Positions 17,211 to 25,881 of a DNA stretch of 41,556 nt are shown one piece after another (the stretch's first letter is position 1; every line of letters begins with the position of its first letter). A program made the position numbers and the translations under genes. The notes beneath the pieces were generated by a model. The model was not told the origin of the DNA. It saw only the letters and a program-made list of their open reading frames with translations, and did not search any database. Where the stretch lies: positions 1 to 41,556 of the forward strand of contig NZ_LFCV01000058.1 of assembly GCF_001037465.1 (NCBI RefSeq), in the 5' to 3' direction. This stretch comes from Xenorhabdus khoisanae. Lineage in GTDB: Bacteria > Pseudomonadota > Gammaproteobacteria > Enterobacterales > Enterobacteriaceae.

Positions 17211-18263
17211 TTAGCTTCTGCGGCTCTGAATAGCCTGAGATAGCTGGCGAAGTAACGTTTCCGTATCTTCCCAACCAATGCATGCATCTGTCACACTTTG
17301 ACCATAAACCAAAGGCTCGCCGCTATCCAAATCTTGGTTCCCCTCGACCAGATGACTTTCAACCATCACGCCAATAATCGCATTTTCGCCATCTGCGATT
17401 TGACCACACACATCTGCTCCCACATCCATTTGTCTCTTGAATTGCTTGGCGCTATTTGCATGACTGAAATCAATCATCACACGAGGAGGCAGCCCTGCTT
17501 TCGCCAATCCTTCCTTAACAGCACTGACATGTTTGGCACTGTAATTCGGCTCTTTACCACCGCGGAGAATAATATGGCAATCGTGGTTACCTGTTGTATT
17601 GACAATCGCAGAGTGTCCCCATTTCGTGACAGATAAGAAACAATGCGATGAACCAGCGGAATTAATGGCATCAATAGCGACTTTAATTGTACCGTCCGTG
17701 CCATTTTTAAAACCAACCGGGCAAGAAAGCCCAGATGCTAACTCACGATGAACCTGAGATTCTGTTGTACGTGCACCTATCGCGCCCCAGCTCATGAGAT
17801 CTGCCAAGTACTGAGGTGTAATCATATCAAGAAATTCACCCGCCGCTGGCAACCCCATATCATTAATACTGAGCAGCAGTTTACGGGCCATACGTAATCC
17901 ATCATTAATATCAAAGCTACAATCCATGTTCGGATCATTAATCAATCCTTTCCAGCCGATGGTTGTACGAGGCTTTTCAAAGTAAACCCGCATAACGATT
18001 TCCAAATCAGCTTTAAGCTCTTCACGCAATTTATTCAAGCGATTTGCATATTCTAAAGCGGCTTGTGGATCATGAATTGAACATGGGCCAATCACTACCA
18101 ATAGACGATCATCTTCACCAATTAAAATATTATGAATAGATTCACGTGCCTTACGAACAGTAACAGCACTATCTTCTGTCGCAGGAAATTTTTCGAGTAA
18201 TGCAACTGGTGGTAGTAATTCCGTTATTTTTCTTATTCTTATATCGTCATTCTGGTAGTTCAT
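17211..18263 (-). CDS. aroG: 3-deoxy-7-phosphoheptulonate synthase AroG (Phe-sensitive DAHP synthase)
   Basis: AroG condenses phosphoenolpyruvate and erythrose 4-phosphate, the first step of the shikimate pathway. It is the class I DAHP synthase of 350 residues, the same length as E. coli AroG, with the N-terminal MNYQNDDIRIRKITEL characteristic of the Phe-feedback isozyme. Active-site blocks are VIGPCSIHDP (metal-binding Cys), GWKGLINDP, GARTTESQVHRE, DGTIKVAIDA, LRGGKEPNY and MIDFSHANS. It is monocistronic. A perfect small inverted repeat lies about 105 bp upstream, and only weak TyrR-like half-sites are seen. Confidence 0.96.
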   Translation of the reverse strand: MNYQNDDIRIRKITELLPPVALLEKFPATEDSAVTVRKARESIHNILIGEDDRLLVVIGPCSIHDPQAALEYANRLNKLREELKADLEIVMRVYFEKPRTTIGWKGLINDPNMDCSFDINDGLRMARKLLLSINDMGLPAAGEFLDMITPQYLADLMSWGAIGARTTESQVHRELASGLSCPVGFKNGTDGTIKVAIDAINSAGSSHCFLSVTKWGHSAIVNTTGNHDCHIILRGGKEPNYSAKHVSAVKEGLAKAGLPPRVMIDFSHANSAKQFKRQMDVGADVCGQIADGENAIIGVMVESHLVEGNQDLDSGEPLVYGQSVTDACIGWEDTETLLRQLSQAIQSRRS

Positions 18264-18368
18264 TGTCCTTTCACCTAATGTGTTTACAGTTATCTGAAAT
18301 AATTTTGTGATCTCAATCTAACTGTTAGGCGTGGTGCTGTAAATAATCTTTGTGAGTAAAAAGAGGAT

Positions 18369-18388
18369 ACTGTTTCTGTAGAAACAGT
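18369..18388. promoter_or_regulatory. Perfect inverted repeat in the aroG upstream region
   Basis: ACTGTTTC (18369-18376) and GAAACAGT (18381-18388) flank TGTA. It lies 106-125 nt upstream of the aroG start. It could be a regulator site, but the spacing (CTGT-N10-ACAG) excludes a standard LexA box, and it is not a TyrR box. Confidence 0.4.
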
Positions 18389-18451
18389 TATTTAATGTAA
18401 AAATAATGTTAACTCAGATAATTGAACTAATTAGAAGGGAATAATTTATGG

Positions 18452-18504
18452 TAAAAAACCAAATAACAGGCCATAAGCAGATTGATTACCTATGACCTGT
18501 TATT
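18452..18504 (-). terminator. Terminator of pnuC
   Basis: On the minus strand AATAACAGG (18504-18496) pairs with CCTGTTATT (18470-18462), with a further CATA/TATG pairing inside. It is followed by GGTTTTTTACC. It begins 28 nt past the pnuC stop. Confidence 0.7.
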
Positions 18505-18532
18505 AGGGCTAATTTAAATTTTATTTAAGCAA

Positions 18533-19234
18533 CTATCCGTCATGTTTAGCTGCCTTAATCCATAGATGTGCGCCATTCAATGCAATACCCGTCAAAATAA
18601 TATATTGCAACGACATCGCCAAAACGCCTTGATGATAATAAATCACCACGCTGATGACATTGATAATTACCCATATCAGCCAGTTTTCCACATGCTTACG
18701 GGTCATCAGTATCATTGCCACTATCGATAATACTGTCATTACTGAATCCCAGAATGGGAAAGCATCAGGCTGCAAGTCAGGCATAATAATACTGAAACCT
18801 ATGCCCTGTAAGGCAAGAACTACAATTTTTGCCATATAGCCAAAGATTTGATCGATATTGAACGTCATAATCAATATAGCCAGTATACAAGCTGTAGCAA
18901 CCATGATCATCTGTTTGGGTTTAAGCCAACGAATTTTAAGCTCTACTTGTTTTTGATCATTAACCCGGCTCCAGGCATACCAGCCGTAGATATTAGCAGC
19001 GAAGAAAAAGATTTGTAGGATGAGGCTGGCGTAGAGTTGAATTTGGAAGAAGATTACAGCAAATAGTGAAACATTAATTAACCCAAATACATAATTGATG
19101 ATTTTCTCCTGACTAGCGAGCCAGATACATAATAAGCCCGCTATCGTACCTATCGCTTCAATATATGAAAGGTTATAACCACCTGTTCCTAATGGGATGT
19201 GTACTAATATGTTATTAATGTTGAAAAAATCCAT
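18533..19234 (-). CDS. pnuC: Nicotinamide riboside transporter PnuC
   Basis: PnuC is an inner-membrane facilitator for nicotinamide riboside, feeding NAD salvage. The protein has 233 residues (E. coli 239) with about seven hydrophobic helices and the WYAWSR motif typical of the family around residues 85-90. RBS AAGGA before the ATG. In E. coli it is the second gene of nadA-pnuC; here nadA is missing and pnuC stands alone behind a NadR-type operator. That fits a cell that imports NAD precursors instead of making quinolinate. Confidence 0.94.
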   Translation of the reverse strand: MDFFNINNILVHIPLGTGGYNLSYIEAIGTIAGLLCIWLASQEKIINYVFGLINVSLFAVIFFQIQLYASLILQIFFFAANIYGWYAWSRVNDQKQVELKIRWLKPKQMIMVATACILAILIMTFNIDQIFGYMAKIVVLALQGIGFSIIMPDLQPDAFPFWDSVMTVLSIVAMILMTRKHVENWLIWVIINVISVVIYYHQGVLAMSLQYIILTGIALNGAHLWIKAAKHDG

Positions 19235-19259
19235 GCTTTCTTATCCTTACCATAAGTTA

Positions 19260-19277
19260 TGTTTAGTATATCTATAC
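19260..19277. promoter_or_regulatory. Second, weaker NadR-like site near the pnuC start
   Basis: TGTTTA (19260-19265) and TATACA (19273-19278 region) resemble NadR half-sites but are separated by 7 instead of 6 nt. TGTTTAGTAT at 19260-19269 is the exact reverse complement of ATACTAAACA at 19331-19340 in the better site. It is 26 nt upstream of the pnuC ATG. Confidence 0.35.
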
Positions 19278-19322
19278 AACAAACGTCAAATTACAAGATA
19301 AATTAGCTATTTTTCTTTTTGG

Positions 19323-19340
19323 TGTTTTGCATACTAAACA
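19323..19340. promoter_or_regulatory. NadR operator upstream of pnuC
   Basis: TGTTTT-GCATAC-TAAACA matches the NadR box TGTTTA-N6-TAAACA at 11 of 12 positions. It lies 89 nt upstream of pnuC. NadR represses nadA-pnuC in E. coli when NAD is plentiful, so the control site appears to have survived the loss of nadA. Confidence 0.75.
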
Positions 19341-19388
19341 AGATAGCGGATTTATAAATAAGATTCAACAAACACTTAACCACCTTCC

Positions 19389-19577
19389 ATGCAGTACGCT
19401 TTTAATACAAGTAATACCGCGTTACTACATATGGAAGGGTTTATAAACAGGCAACAAGAATCGGTAGCATTACGTAAGATCTCACCGAGTGGGATAATAG
19501 AAGCAGAGGATTATGAACGAAAAGAAGATGGGAGATATATTAAAATTAAGATAGTTAGCCGAGCTACTAATTGGTAG
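19389..19577 (+). CDS. Doubtful 62-residue ORF between pnuC and the tRNA-Lys pair
   Basis: An ORF of 62 codons with a polar, Glu/Lys-rich second half (IIEAEDYERKEDGRYIKIK). I recognise no family, it has no clear RBS, and it does not resemble any part of NadA, whose place it occupies. It could be a chance ORF in the 393-bp gap 19235-19627 or a remnant of an element once inserted near the tRNA genes. Confidence 0.2.
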   Translation: MQYAFNTSNTALLHMEGFINRQQESVALRKISPSGIIEAEDYERKEDGRYIKIKIVSRATNW

Positions 19578-19627
19578 ATAATAAAACTTTTTGGCTATAA
19601 GAAATTTATTTTAGACTATTATTCAGA

Positions 19628-19703
19628 TGGTGGGTCGTGCAGGATTCGAACCTGCGACCAATTGATTAAAAGTCAACTGCTCTACCGACTGAGCTAACGA
19701 CCC
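19628..19703 (-). tRNA. tRNA-Lys(UUU), first copy from the left
   Basis: A 76-nt tRNA on the minus strand starting GGGTCGTTAGCTCAGTCGG and ending in encoded CCA. The anticodon is TTT within CTTTTAA, the D-loop and T-loop (GGTTCGAATCC) are standard, and the acceptor stem GGGTCGT/ACGACCC pairs fully. It is identical to the copy at 19735-19810. Confidence 0.98.
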
Positions 19704-19734
19704 ATCTAAGAAATGCTTGGTTTGAGGATTTAAA

Positions 19735-19810
19735 TGGTGGGTCGTGCAGGATTCGAACCTGCGACCAATTGATTAAAAGTCAACTGCTCTACCGACTGAG
19801 CTAACGACCC
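19735..19810 (-). tRNA. tRNA-Lys(UUU), second copy
   Basis: An identical 76-nt gene, 31 bp from the first and probably co-transcribed with it (this copy first). Its flanks GATTTAAA (5' leader) and TTTAAATC (3' trailer) are complementary and would extend the acceptor stem of the precursor. E. coli has a larger Lys/Val tRNA cluster at this place; here only two Lys copies remain and tRNA-Val is absent. Confidence 0.98.
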
Positions 19811-19921
19811 ATTTAAATCTGCTTGGCAGTTATCCCTGCCAACGGCGGCATATATTACTGATTTCTCAGCGCGGTGCAACGTTTATTTTAAAAAACTTAT
19901 TTGAGTGCCTACTAATCAGAC

Positions 19922-19965
19922 AATTATCCCCAAAAAGACCGATAAGTGACCTTTCGGGGATAATT
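19922..19965 (-). terminator. Stem-loop directly after cpoB
   Basis: AATTATCCCC (19922-19931) and GGGGATAATT (19956-19965) form a 10-bp outer stem right after the cpoB stop. No T-tract follows, so it may act as a weak terminator or protect the 3' end of the tol-pal mRNA ahead of the tRNA genes. Confidence 0.55.
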
Positions 19966-19966
19966 A

Positions 19967-20743
19967 TTACATCCCAGAAAGCTTTTTTTCAGCCATTTTA
20001 GCCGCATTAGTACCGGAATATTGCTTAACAACTTGCTGATAAACCGCTTTCGCTTTAGCCTTCTGCCCTTTTTCCTGCATAATTAAACCAACTTTATACA
20101 GGGAATCACTGCTTTTTTGTGACTTAGGATAATCTTTCACGACAGTAGCAAAATAATACGCCGCGTCGTCTTTCTTACCTTTGTTGTAATTCAACTGCCC
20201 TAACCAATAATTAGCATTCGACGAATATTTGGACTTAGGATAGGCTTTGACGAAATTTTGGAATGCAGCAATCGCCTTATCATACTCTTTAGTGTTAATC
20301 GCCAAAGAGGCAGCAGCATCATAATCCCCTTTCTCACTTCCCGTACTCGCTGGCGCAGCAGACTGTTTATTCTCGGTTTGTGTCGAAGAGGTGGCGTTAT
20401 TACTTTCTGAATTTGAACCTTCCGTACCTGATGGATTAGTAATCTTATCCAACTGGAGATAAAGATCTTTCTGGCGTTCAATGACCTGATTTAACTGATA
20501 TTGGTTTTCCTGAATCTGACCACGGAGTGTATCGATATCACGTTGAGAATCAGAAAGTTGCTGCTGGAGCTGAGTTAATAATTGACTGTGAGCGTCAGAA
20601 ATACGCTCTAATTGGGAGAGGCGCTCATCGGTGGAGCCTGAGCCTACATTACTGATTGGCGCTCGGGCAGTAGCGGCCCAAGGAGCCGCTACGCCAACCA
20701 ATAACGACAGACCCAACACATAACGTCTGAAGTTACTGTTCAT
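19967..20743 (-). CDS. cpoB: Cell-division coordinator CpoB (YbgF)
   Basis: CpoB is a periplasmic protein that links the Tol-Pal machine to PBP1b during outer-membrane constriction. It has a signal peptide of about 28 residues (cleavage near ATARA), a coiled-coil trimerisation region (about 38-105, LSQLERIS...LQLDKI), a Ser/Asn/Thr/Gln-rich linker (about 108-138), and three TPR repeats (about 140-258; YDAAASLAI, SKYSSNANYWLGQLNY and QKSSDSLYKVGLIM). It has 258 residues against 263 in E. coli. It lies 9 nt after pal at the end of the tol-pal operon. Confidence 0.94.
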   Translation of the reverse strand: MNSNFRRYVLGLSLLVGVAAPWAATARAPISNVGSGSTDERLSQLERISDAHSQLLTQLQQQLSDSQRDIDTLRGQIQENQYQLNQVIERQKDLYLQLDKITNPSGTEGSNSESNNATSSTQTENKQSAAPASTGSEKGDYDAAASLAINTKEYDKAIAAFQNFVKAYPKSKYSSNANYWLGQLNYNKGKKDDAAYYFATVVKDYPKSQKSSDSLYKVGLIMQEKGQKAKAKAVYQQVVKQYSGTNAAKMAEKKLSGM

Positions 20744-20752
20744 GCATTACTC

Positions 20753-21259
20753 TTAGTATACGACTACAGCACGACGGTTTTTCGCGTATGCTGCTTCGTC
20801 ATGGCCAAGTACAGCTGGTTTTTCTTTACCGTAAGAAACGATAGCGAGTTGATCAGCAGAAACGCCTTTGCCTTGCAGGTACATTTTCACTGCACTCGCA
20901 CGACGCTCACCCAGAGCGATGTTGTACTCTGGAGTACCACGTTCGTCCGCATGACCTTCGATAGTGACTTTAACAGATGGGTTAGTGCGTAGGAATGCTG
21001 CATGTGCATCCAGCATCTGAGCAAATTCGCTGTTGATGTCGTACTTATCGAAACCGAAGTATACGATATTATTGTTTTGCAGCTCTTGCATCTGCTGACG
21101 TGCTAATTCTTCAGCAGACAGGCCTGTTGCTTTAGAAGAATTATCAACAGTGCCTACACCAGACTGATCATTATTGCCATTTTTGGTAGTATTACACGCT
21201 GCTACGGCCATGATTGGTAAAACTAACATCAGCCCTTTTAGCACTTTGTTCAGTTGCAT
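20753..21259 (-). CDS. pal: Peptidoglycan-associated outer-membrane lipoprotein Pal
   Basis: Pal anchors the outer membrane to peptidoglycan and is recruited to the septum by TolB and TolA. From the ATG at 21259 the signal peptide [16 protein letters not shown] ends in lipobox AVAAC, giving acylated Cys22. After a Ser/Gly linker comes the OmpA-like domain, with FGFDKYDI and the peptidoglycan-binding block [19 protein letters not shown]. It has 168 residues. An upstream in-frame ATG (21286) would add nine residues before a good lipoprotein signal, so I chose the downstream one, preceded by AAAGAG. Confidence 0.96.
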   Translation of the reverse strand: MQLNKVLKGLMLVLPIMAVAACNTTKNGNNDQSGVGTVDNSSKATGLSAEELARQQMQELQNNNIVYFGFDKYDINSEFAQMLDAHAAFLRTNPSVKVTIEGHADERGTPEYNIALGERRASAVKMYLQGKGVSADQLAIVSYGKEKPAVLGHDEAAYAKNRRAVVVY

Positions 21260-21301
21260 CTCTTTGATCCTTTTATAGTTTGCCATACATATTATTATGC
21301 A

Positions 21302-22609
21302 TCACAGATACGGCGACCAGGCAGGGAATTTGACCTGTCCATCGGTAGCCGGAAGACGCGCTTTGAAACGCCCATCAGTCGAAACTAGCTGCAATATAGT
21401 TCCCCACCCTTGAGTGGAGCTATAAATCACCATAGTGCCATTAGGTGCGATACTCGGCGTTTCATCCAGAAACGTATCTGTCAAAATTTGGACAGATCCC
21501 GTTGCCAGATCCTGTTTGGCGATATGCTGACTGCCACTTGCCGAGCTAACCATCACGATAAAACTACCGTCAGAGCTAACATCTGCATCTTGGTTCTGTG
21601 ATCCTTCCCAAGTGAGGCGTTGTGGAGCACCGCCATTAATATCGATTTTGTACACTTGCGGACGCCCACCCTGATCAGAGGTATAGACCAGAGTCTGGCT
21701 ATCCGGCATCCAGCTTGGCTCAGTATTATTACTGCGGCCATCAGTAACCTGACGGATTTGACCAGAAGCTAAATCCATCACATAAAGATTCAAACTGCCT
21801 GTTTTAGATAATGCAAAGGCAAGTTTAGTCCCATCCGGGGAAAATGCAGGCGCTCCGTTATGACGCGGGAACGAGGCTATCTGGCGTACAGCAGTTGTTG
21901 CCAGTGTTTGAATCACCAGTGCAGAACGACCACTTTCAAATGTCACATAAGCAAGTTTGGAAGCATCCGGTGACCATGCTGGTGACATCAAGGGTTCTGG
22001 TGAACGGTGTACCGTAAATTGATTATAACCATCATAATCAGAAACACGCAGCTCATACGGGTACTTGCCCGCCCCAGTATTTTTGACAACATAAGCTATA
22101 CGGGTACGAAATGCACCTTTAATGCCTGTCAATTTTTCAAACACCTGGTCACTGACTGTGTGTGCTGCATAGCGCAGCCATTTTTGTTCAATTGGAAATT
22201 GTTCTTGTGCCAATACCGTTCCCGGTGCACCAGCGGTATCAACAAGCTGGTACGAAACAAGAAACTTGCCATCAGCACTTGGTTGAATGTGCCCAACAAC
22301 TACTGAATCGATTCCCAACGCAGACCATGCCGCAGGCGTTACCTCTGATGCGGTTGTCGGTTGTTGCGGCATACGAGTAGGATCAATGGGATTAAATTTT
22401 CCACTGTTTCTCAGATCCGCAGCAATAATTGAACTAATCGCTTCCGGCGCTTCCCCTGCACCAGTCCATTTAAATGGGACAACCCCAATAGGACGGGCAG
22501 AATCAACACCCTGTGTAATTTCAATGCGAACTTCTGCATGAGCAGCTACTGCCCATACCATCAGAAAGCCCAATACGACTTTAAACATTTGTTTAAAAGT
22601 TTGCTTCAT
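21302..22609 (-). CDS. tolB: Tol-Pal system periplasmic beta-propeller TolB
   Basis: TolB shuttles between Pal and TolA in the periplasm. A signal peptide ends at AHA (residue 25), exposing the TolA-binding N-terminal strand [11 protein letters not shown]. An alpha/beta domain (about 35-165) precedes a six-bladed propeller whose WD40-like repeats read [31 protein letters not shown] and [15 protein letters not shown]. It has 435 residues against 430 in E. coli. RBS GGGAGAGA. A 169-bp gap separates it from tolA, leaving room for an internal promoter, though I see no convincing one. Confidence 0.96.
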   Translation of the reverse strand: MKQTFKQMFKVVLGFLMVWAVAAHAEVRIEITQGVDSARPIGVVPFKWTGAGEAPEAISSIIAADLRNSGKFNPIDPTRMPQQPTTASEVTPAAWSALGIDSVVVGHIQPSADGKFLVSYQLVDTAGAPGTVLAQEQFPIEQKWLRYAAHTVSDQVFEKLTGIKGAFRTRIAYVVKNTGAGKYPYELRVSDYDGYNQFTVHRSPEPLMSPAWSPDASKLAYVTFESGRSALVIQTLATTAVRQIASFPRHNGAPAFSPDGTKLAFALSKTGSLNLYVMDLASGQIRQVTDGRSNNTEPSWMPDSQTLVYTSDQGGRPQVYKIDINGGAPQRLTWEGSQNQDADVSSDGSFIVMVSSASGSQHIAKQDLATGSVQILTDTFLDETPSIAPNGTMVIYSSTQGWGTILQLVSTDGRFKARLPATDGQVKFPAWSPYL

Positions 22610-22778
22610 TATCTCTCCCTTATCGCGATCTTTTTATCTGCCCGCAATAATCGCCGGATTCTAACAAACGCCAACAAACAAAACTAGATACCTAAATAAA
22701 ATCTAATAATTTTGTTTGTACATATAAATTATTCGAAGGTTCACCTAGTAAATAACGCTTTTATGCCAAATATTTACC

Positions 22779-23906
22779 TTACTTCGGCTTAAAGTCTAGT
22801 GTGAAACTCTTGAAATGCTCATAAATCTCTTTACTTGGTGGACGGGGCATTTTCGTCTGATGAGCAGCAGCAAGCGCCGCTCTGCACAGCGCGGGATCAC
22901 CAGCCCCTGTTGTAATATCAATCAACAATCCATCTGATGCCAGCTTTATCTTTAATTCACAGGTACGACCGATATACAAGTCTGGATCGCGAAAATTACT
23001 CTGGATCGCAGCCTGAATCTGCCCTTTGTAATTATTGATATCCGCATCGGAAGGGCCGCTTTTCTTACCACCACTTTTTCCTGCGGCAGCCGCCCCACCC
23101 TGCTTAGGTGTGTTGGACGTCAACCCACCCAGCAAATCATCAACTGTTTGGGCCTGTTTTGCTTCTTCTGCTTTAGCCTTAGCTTTTGCCTTTGCTTCTG
23201 CTTTCGCTTTAGCCTCTGCTTCGGCCTTGGCTTTAGCTTCTGCCTCCGCTTTTGCTTTGGCTTCCGCCGCTGCCTTAGCCTTAGCTTCTGTTTCCGCTTT
23301 AGCTTTTGCCTCAGCAACCGCTTTACGTTTTGCGGCTTCTTCGGCTTCTTTCTTCGCCTGAGCTTCTGCTTTCTGTTGAGCTTCAGCTTGTTCTTTCAGA
23401 ATCCTTTCTTTTTCTGCCTGTGCTTTTGCTGCTGCTTCTTCCGCCTGTTTTTGCTCTTCACGCGCTTTAGCAGCGGCAGCATCAGCCCGCTCCTGATCTT
23501 CACGCGCTTTTGTGGCAGCTTCATCAGCCTGTTTTTTCTGAGCTTCAGCCGCTTGTTGTGCTTTAATTCGCTCTTCTTCAGCCGATTTCAAGCGTTCCTG
23601 TTCCTCAGCTTGCTTCGCCCGCAATTCAGCAGCCTGTTGCTCCGCTTTTTTCTTCCGTTGCTGCTCAGCTAACTTTGCATTGGCCTGCTGCTGTTGCTGC
23701 TGGTTATATTGCTGGACAACCGCATTCGGATCGACCATAACCGCATCAATAACAGCACCATCCGCTCCACCGCCCCCCATTTCTGTTTTTTGCACCAAAG
23801 AACCCCAAATCAGAAACCCGATCAGGATAATGTGCAATATTACCGAAATAATAATGGCGCGATTCAGCTTATTGTTTTGTTCGCTTGTCTTTCCCACACT
23901 CGACAT
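22779..23906 (-). CDS. tolA: Tol-Pal system inner-membrane bridge TolA
   Basis: TolA spans the periplasm and couples the proton-driven TolQR motor to TolB-Pal. Domain I is a single membrane helix (about residues 16-37, containing SxxxH: SVILH). Domain II (about 65-260) is a long Ala/Lys/Glu-rich helix with many KAKAEAEAKAKAEAEAK repeats. Domain III (about 285-375) has the paired cysteines in CELKIKLASDG and LCRAALAAAH. The total of 375 is shorter than E. coli TolA (421), the difference lying in the repetitive helix. Long ORFs on the opposite strand here are low-complexity shadows. Confidence 0.95.
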   Translation of the reverse strand: MSSVGKTSEQNNKLNRAIIISVILHIILIGFLIWGSLVQKTEMGGGGADGAVIDAVMVDPNAVVQQYNQQQQQQANAKLAEQQRKKKAEQQAAELRAKQAEEQERLKSAEEERIKAQQAAEAQKKQADEAATKAREDQERADAAAAKAREEQKQAEEAAAKAQAEKERILKEQAEAQQKAEAQAKKEAEEAAKRKAVAEAKAKAETEAKAKAAAEAKAKAEAEAKAKAEAEAKAKAEAKAKAKAKAEEAKQAQTVDDLLGGLTSNTPKQGGAAAAGKSGGKKSGPSDADINNYKGQIQAAIQSNFRDPDLYIGRTCELKIKLASDGLLIDITTGAGDPALCRAALAAAHQTKMPRPPSKEIYEHFKSFTLDFKPK

Positions 23907-23932
23907 CCAGAAACTTTAAGTGATAGCGGCCA

Positions 23933-24364
23933 TCAGGCCCCAATAGGTTGGGTCATTAAACCCACCGATTTTACACCTGCTTGACGAAGCATATTCAGTG
24001 CTTTGATGATTTCATCATAAGGAACATCCTTAGAACCGCCAATCAAGAAGACTGTTTTCGGATTGGCTTTCATCAAGGTTTGAGCTTCAGCAACAATTTG
24101 CTGCTCAGGTAACAATTCTAAACGCTCCTGGTTAACGACCATGTTGTACTGCCCTACCCCAGAAACTTCTACAATGACCGGTGGATTATCAGAGCTGGAA
24201 ACTGTTTTTGAATCCACCGCTTCAGGTAAATCGACTTCTACGCTTTGCGTGATAATCGGCGCTGTTGCCATAAAGATCAGCAACAATACCAGCAACACGT
24301 CCAGCAAGGGGACGATATTGATCTCGGATTTTAGCTCACGTCTGCGACTACGAGTGCGCGCCAT
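23933..24364 (-). CDS. tolR: Tol-Pal system motor protein TolR
   Basis: TolR is an ExbD-like inner-membrane protein that forms the proton channel with TolQ. A single membrane helix (INIVPLLDVLLVLLLIFMA) carries the protonatable aspartate D22, and a periplasmic domain follows (about 60-143). It has 143 residues against 142 in E. coli. It starts 24 nt after tolQ. Confidence 0.95.
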   Translation of the reverse strand: MARTRSRRRELKSEINIVPLLDVLLVLLLIFMATAPIITQSVEVDLPEAVDSKTVSSSDNPPVIVEVSGVGQYNMVVNQERLELLPEQQIVAEAQTLMKANPKTVFLIGGSKDVPYDEIIKALNMLRQAGVKSVGLMTQPIGA

Positions 24365-24388
24365 TCGCTGATTACCCCTTACTCTCTA

Positions 24389-25078
24389 TTACGATTTGTT
24401 GGTATTGGAAGCAAAGGCCTGACGATGCAGAATGGCCAAAAATTCTTCCATAAAGTTATCGTAAGTTTGTTCTAGTTTGTTGACACGCTGGTTCAAACGG
24501 TTATAGGCCATCACCGCAGGAATTGCGGCAAACAAGCCGATAGCTGTTGCAATCAGAGCTTCTGCGATACCGGGGGCAACCATTTGCAATGTTGCCTGCT
24601 TTACTGCGCCTAACGCAATAAAGGCATGCATGATCCCCCAAACCGTACCAAACAAACCAATATAAGGGCTGATTGAACCCACGGTTCCCAGAAACGGAAT
24701 GTGGTTTTCCAGTGTTTCCAATTCACGATTTAACGAGATACGCATGGCACGTGAAGCCCCTGTGATCACAGCTTCTGGTGCATGGTTATTTGCCTGATGC
24801 AAACGGGCAAACTCTTTAAAACCAGAATGGAAAATCTGTTCAGTACCACTTAACGAATCACGGCGTGACTGACTTTCTTTATAAAGACGAGATAATTCAA
24901 TACCCGACCAAAATTTATCTTCAAATGCTTCCGCTTCACGGCTTGCAGCATTAAGAATCTTTGTTCGTTGGATAATGATTGCCCAAGAGGCGATAGAAAA
25001 GCCGATCAAAATCAACATGATCAACTGCACTAAAAAGCCTGCCTTAAGAAATAAATCAAGGATGTTCATGTCAGTCAC
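24389..25078 (-). CDS. tolQ: Tol-Pal system motor protein TolQ
   Basis: TolQ is an ExbB/MotA-like inner-membrane protein with three helices (about 14-36, 132-160 and 168-192). The family-typical polar helix faces [14 protein letters not shown], and [16 protein letters not shown] follows. Five TolQ surround two TolR to convert proton flow into motion. It has 229 residues (E. coli 230). Its ATG overlaps the ybgC stop by 4 nt, so the two are translationally coupled. Confidence 0.95.
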   Translation of the reverse strand: MTDMNILDLFLKAGFLVQLIMLILIGFSIASWAIIIQRTKILNAASREAEAFEDKFWSGIELSRLYKESQSRRDSLSGTEQIFHSGFKEFARLHQANNHAPEAVITGASRAMRISLNRELETLENHIPFLGTVGSISPYIGLFGTVWGIMHAFIALGAVKQATLQMVAPGIAEALIATAIGLFAAIPAVMAYNRLNQRVNKLEQTYDNFMEEFLAILHRQAFASNTNKS

Positions 25079-25479
25079 TGCTTAAACTCCGCGACAATAG
25101 ACTTTGGAAGCGCAATAGGCTTCATTTGAGATGAATTCACGCAGACAACTAAACATTCTGCGCTACTGACAACTACGTCATTGCAATCAATAATTCGTTG
25201 AATAAATGTCAGAGAAGCGCCACGAATATTTGTAATTTCGCTTTCAACAACCAACTGATCATCCAGTTTTGCTGTTTTCCGGTAGTCAATAGTCATGCGG
25301 CTGACAACAAAGCCAACTTGCTTATCTAACATATACTGTTGGTGAAAACCTTTTTCACGCAGCATTTCGGTACGGGCTCTTTCGTAAAAAGCCAAATAGC
25401 GAGCGTGATAAACCACACCACTAGCATCTGTGTCTTCGTAGTAAACACGGATCGGCCAACGGAATAACATATTACTCAT
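25075..25479 (-). CDS. ybgC: Acyl-CoA thioesterase YbgC (hot-dog fold)
   Basis: A small cytoplasmic 4-hydroxybenzoyl-CoA thioesterase-family enzyme, conserved as the first gene of tol-pal. The catalytic aspartate D18 lies in [26 protein letters not shown], and [15 protein letters not shown] is the conserved C-terminus. It has 134 residues, equal to E. coli. The E. coli protein acts on acyl-CoA and interacts with ACP and phospholipid-synthesis proteins. The promoter presumably lies in 25480-25545. Confidence 0.94.
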   Translation of the reverse strand: MSNMLFRWPIRVYYEDTDASGVVYHARYLAFYERARTEMLREKGFHQQYMLDKQVGFVVSRMTIDYRKTAKLDDQLVVESEITNIRGASLTFIQRIIDCNDVVVSSAECLVVCVNSSQMKPIALPKSIVAEFKQ

Positions 25480-25545
25480 ATAATCCTAATTAGGCGAATT
25501 GACGCTGTCACTATACTCAAGACAGTAGCGCTTTGGAATGACCTG

Positions 25546-25581
25546 CTAATAAAAAAAATTTATAGGCCAACGACCTATAAA
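25546..25581 (-). terminator. Terminator of the cyd operon
   Basis: On the minus strand TTTATAGG (25581-25574) and CCTATAAA (25566-25559) pair around a 7-nt loop. A run of eight T with one break follows. It comes 13 nt after ybgE and separates the cyd transcript from ybgC-tol. Confidence 0.8.
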
Positions 25582-25593
25582 ATTATAATTAGT

Positions 25594-25881
25594 TTACTTA
25601 AAGAAATGATATAAGCCAAAAAGAAGAATGAAAAATGCGGGTAATGGATGAAAAAACAGTCGCCAGATGATTCGGTTAGGGTGAAATCCGATACCAAACG
25701 TGACACCAGAACAGACAGCCCAAATCAATAAGATGCCTTGCCATATTTGCAATGAACTGGTATTGGCCGCAAAACGTGACGGGTCCCAGAACACACATGA
25801 GGCAAGAGTCAAAGCTATGATGAGGATAAGGGCCCTCAATAAGCCCTTATCCATAAGTTGGTAGCATTTATCAGCCAACAT
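25594..25881 (-). CDS. ybgE: Cyd operon protein YbgE
   Basis: A 95-residue membrane protein with about three hydrophobic helices and the family block SCVFWDPSRFAA near residue 29 (E. coli 97 residues). It is always found behind cydABX, and its function is not settled; a link to cytochrome bd maturation or stability has been proposed. Its ATG overlaps the cydX stop (TAATG), indicating coupled translation. Confidence 0.92.
   Translation of the reverse strand: MLADKCYQLMDKGLLRALILIIALTLASCVFWDPSRFAANTSSLQIWQGILLIWAVCSGVTFGIGFHPNRIIWRLFFHPLPAFFILLFGLYHFFK

Noticed and set aside
18338-18355. TyrR-like box before aroG (TGTAAA-N6-TTGTGA)
   Set aside because: The right half matches only 3 of 6 consensus bases, too weak to call.
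18369-18388. LexA box reading of the aroG inverted repeat
   Set aside because: The spacing is CTGT-N10-ACAG, while LexA needs N8.
23035-23672. Long + strand ORFs (108 and 174 codons) opposite tolA
   Set aside because: They are low-complexity Phe/Ser/Cys-rich mirror images of the Ala/Lys/Glu repeats of TolA domain II, with no RBS.
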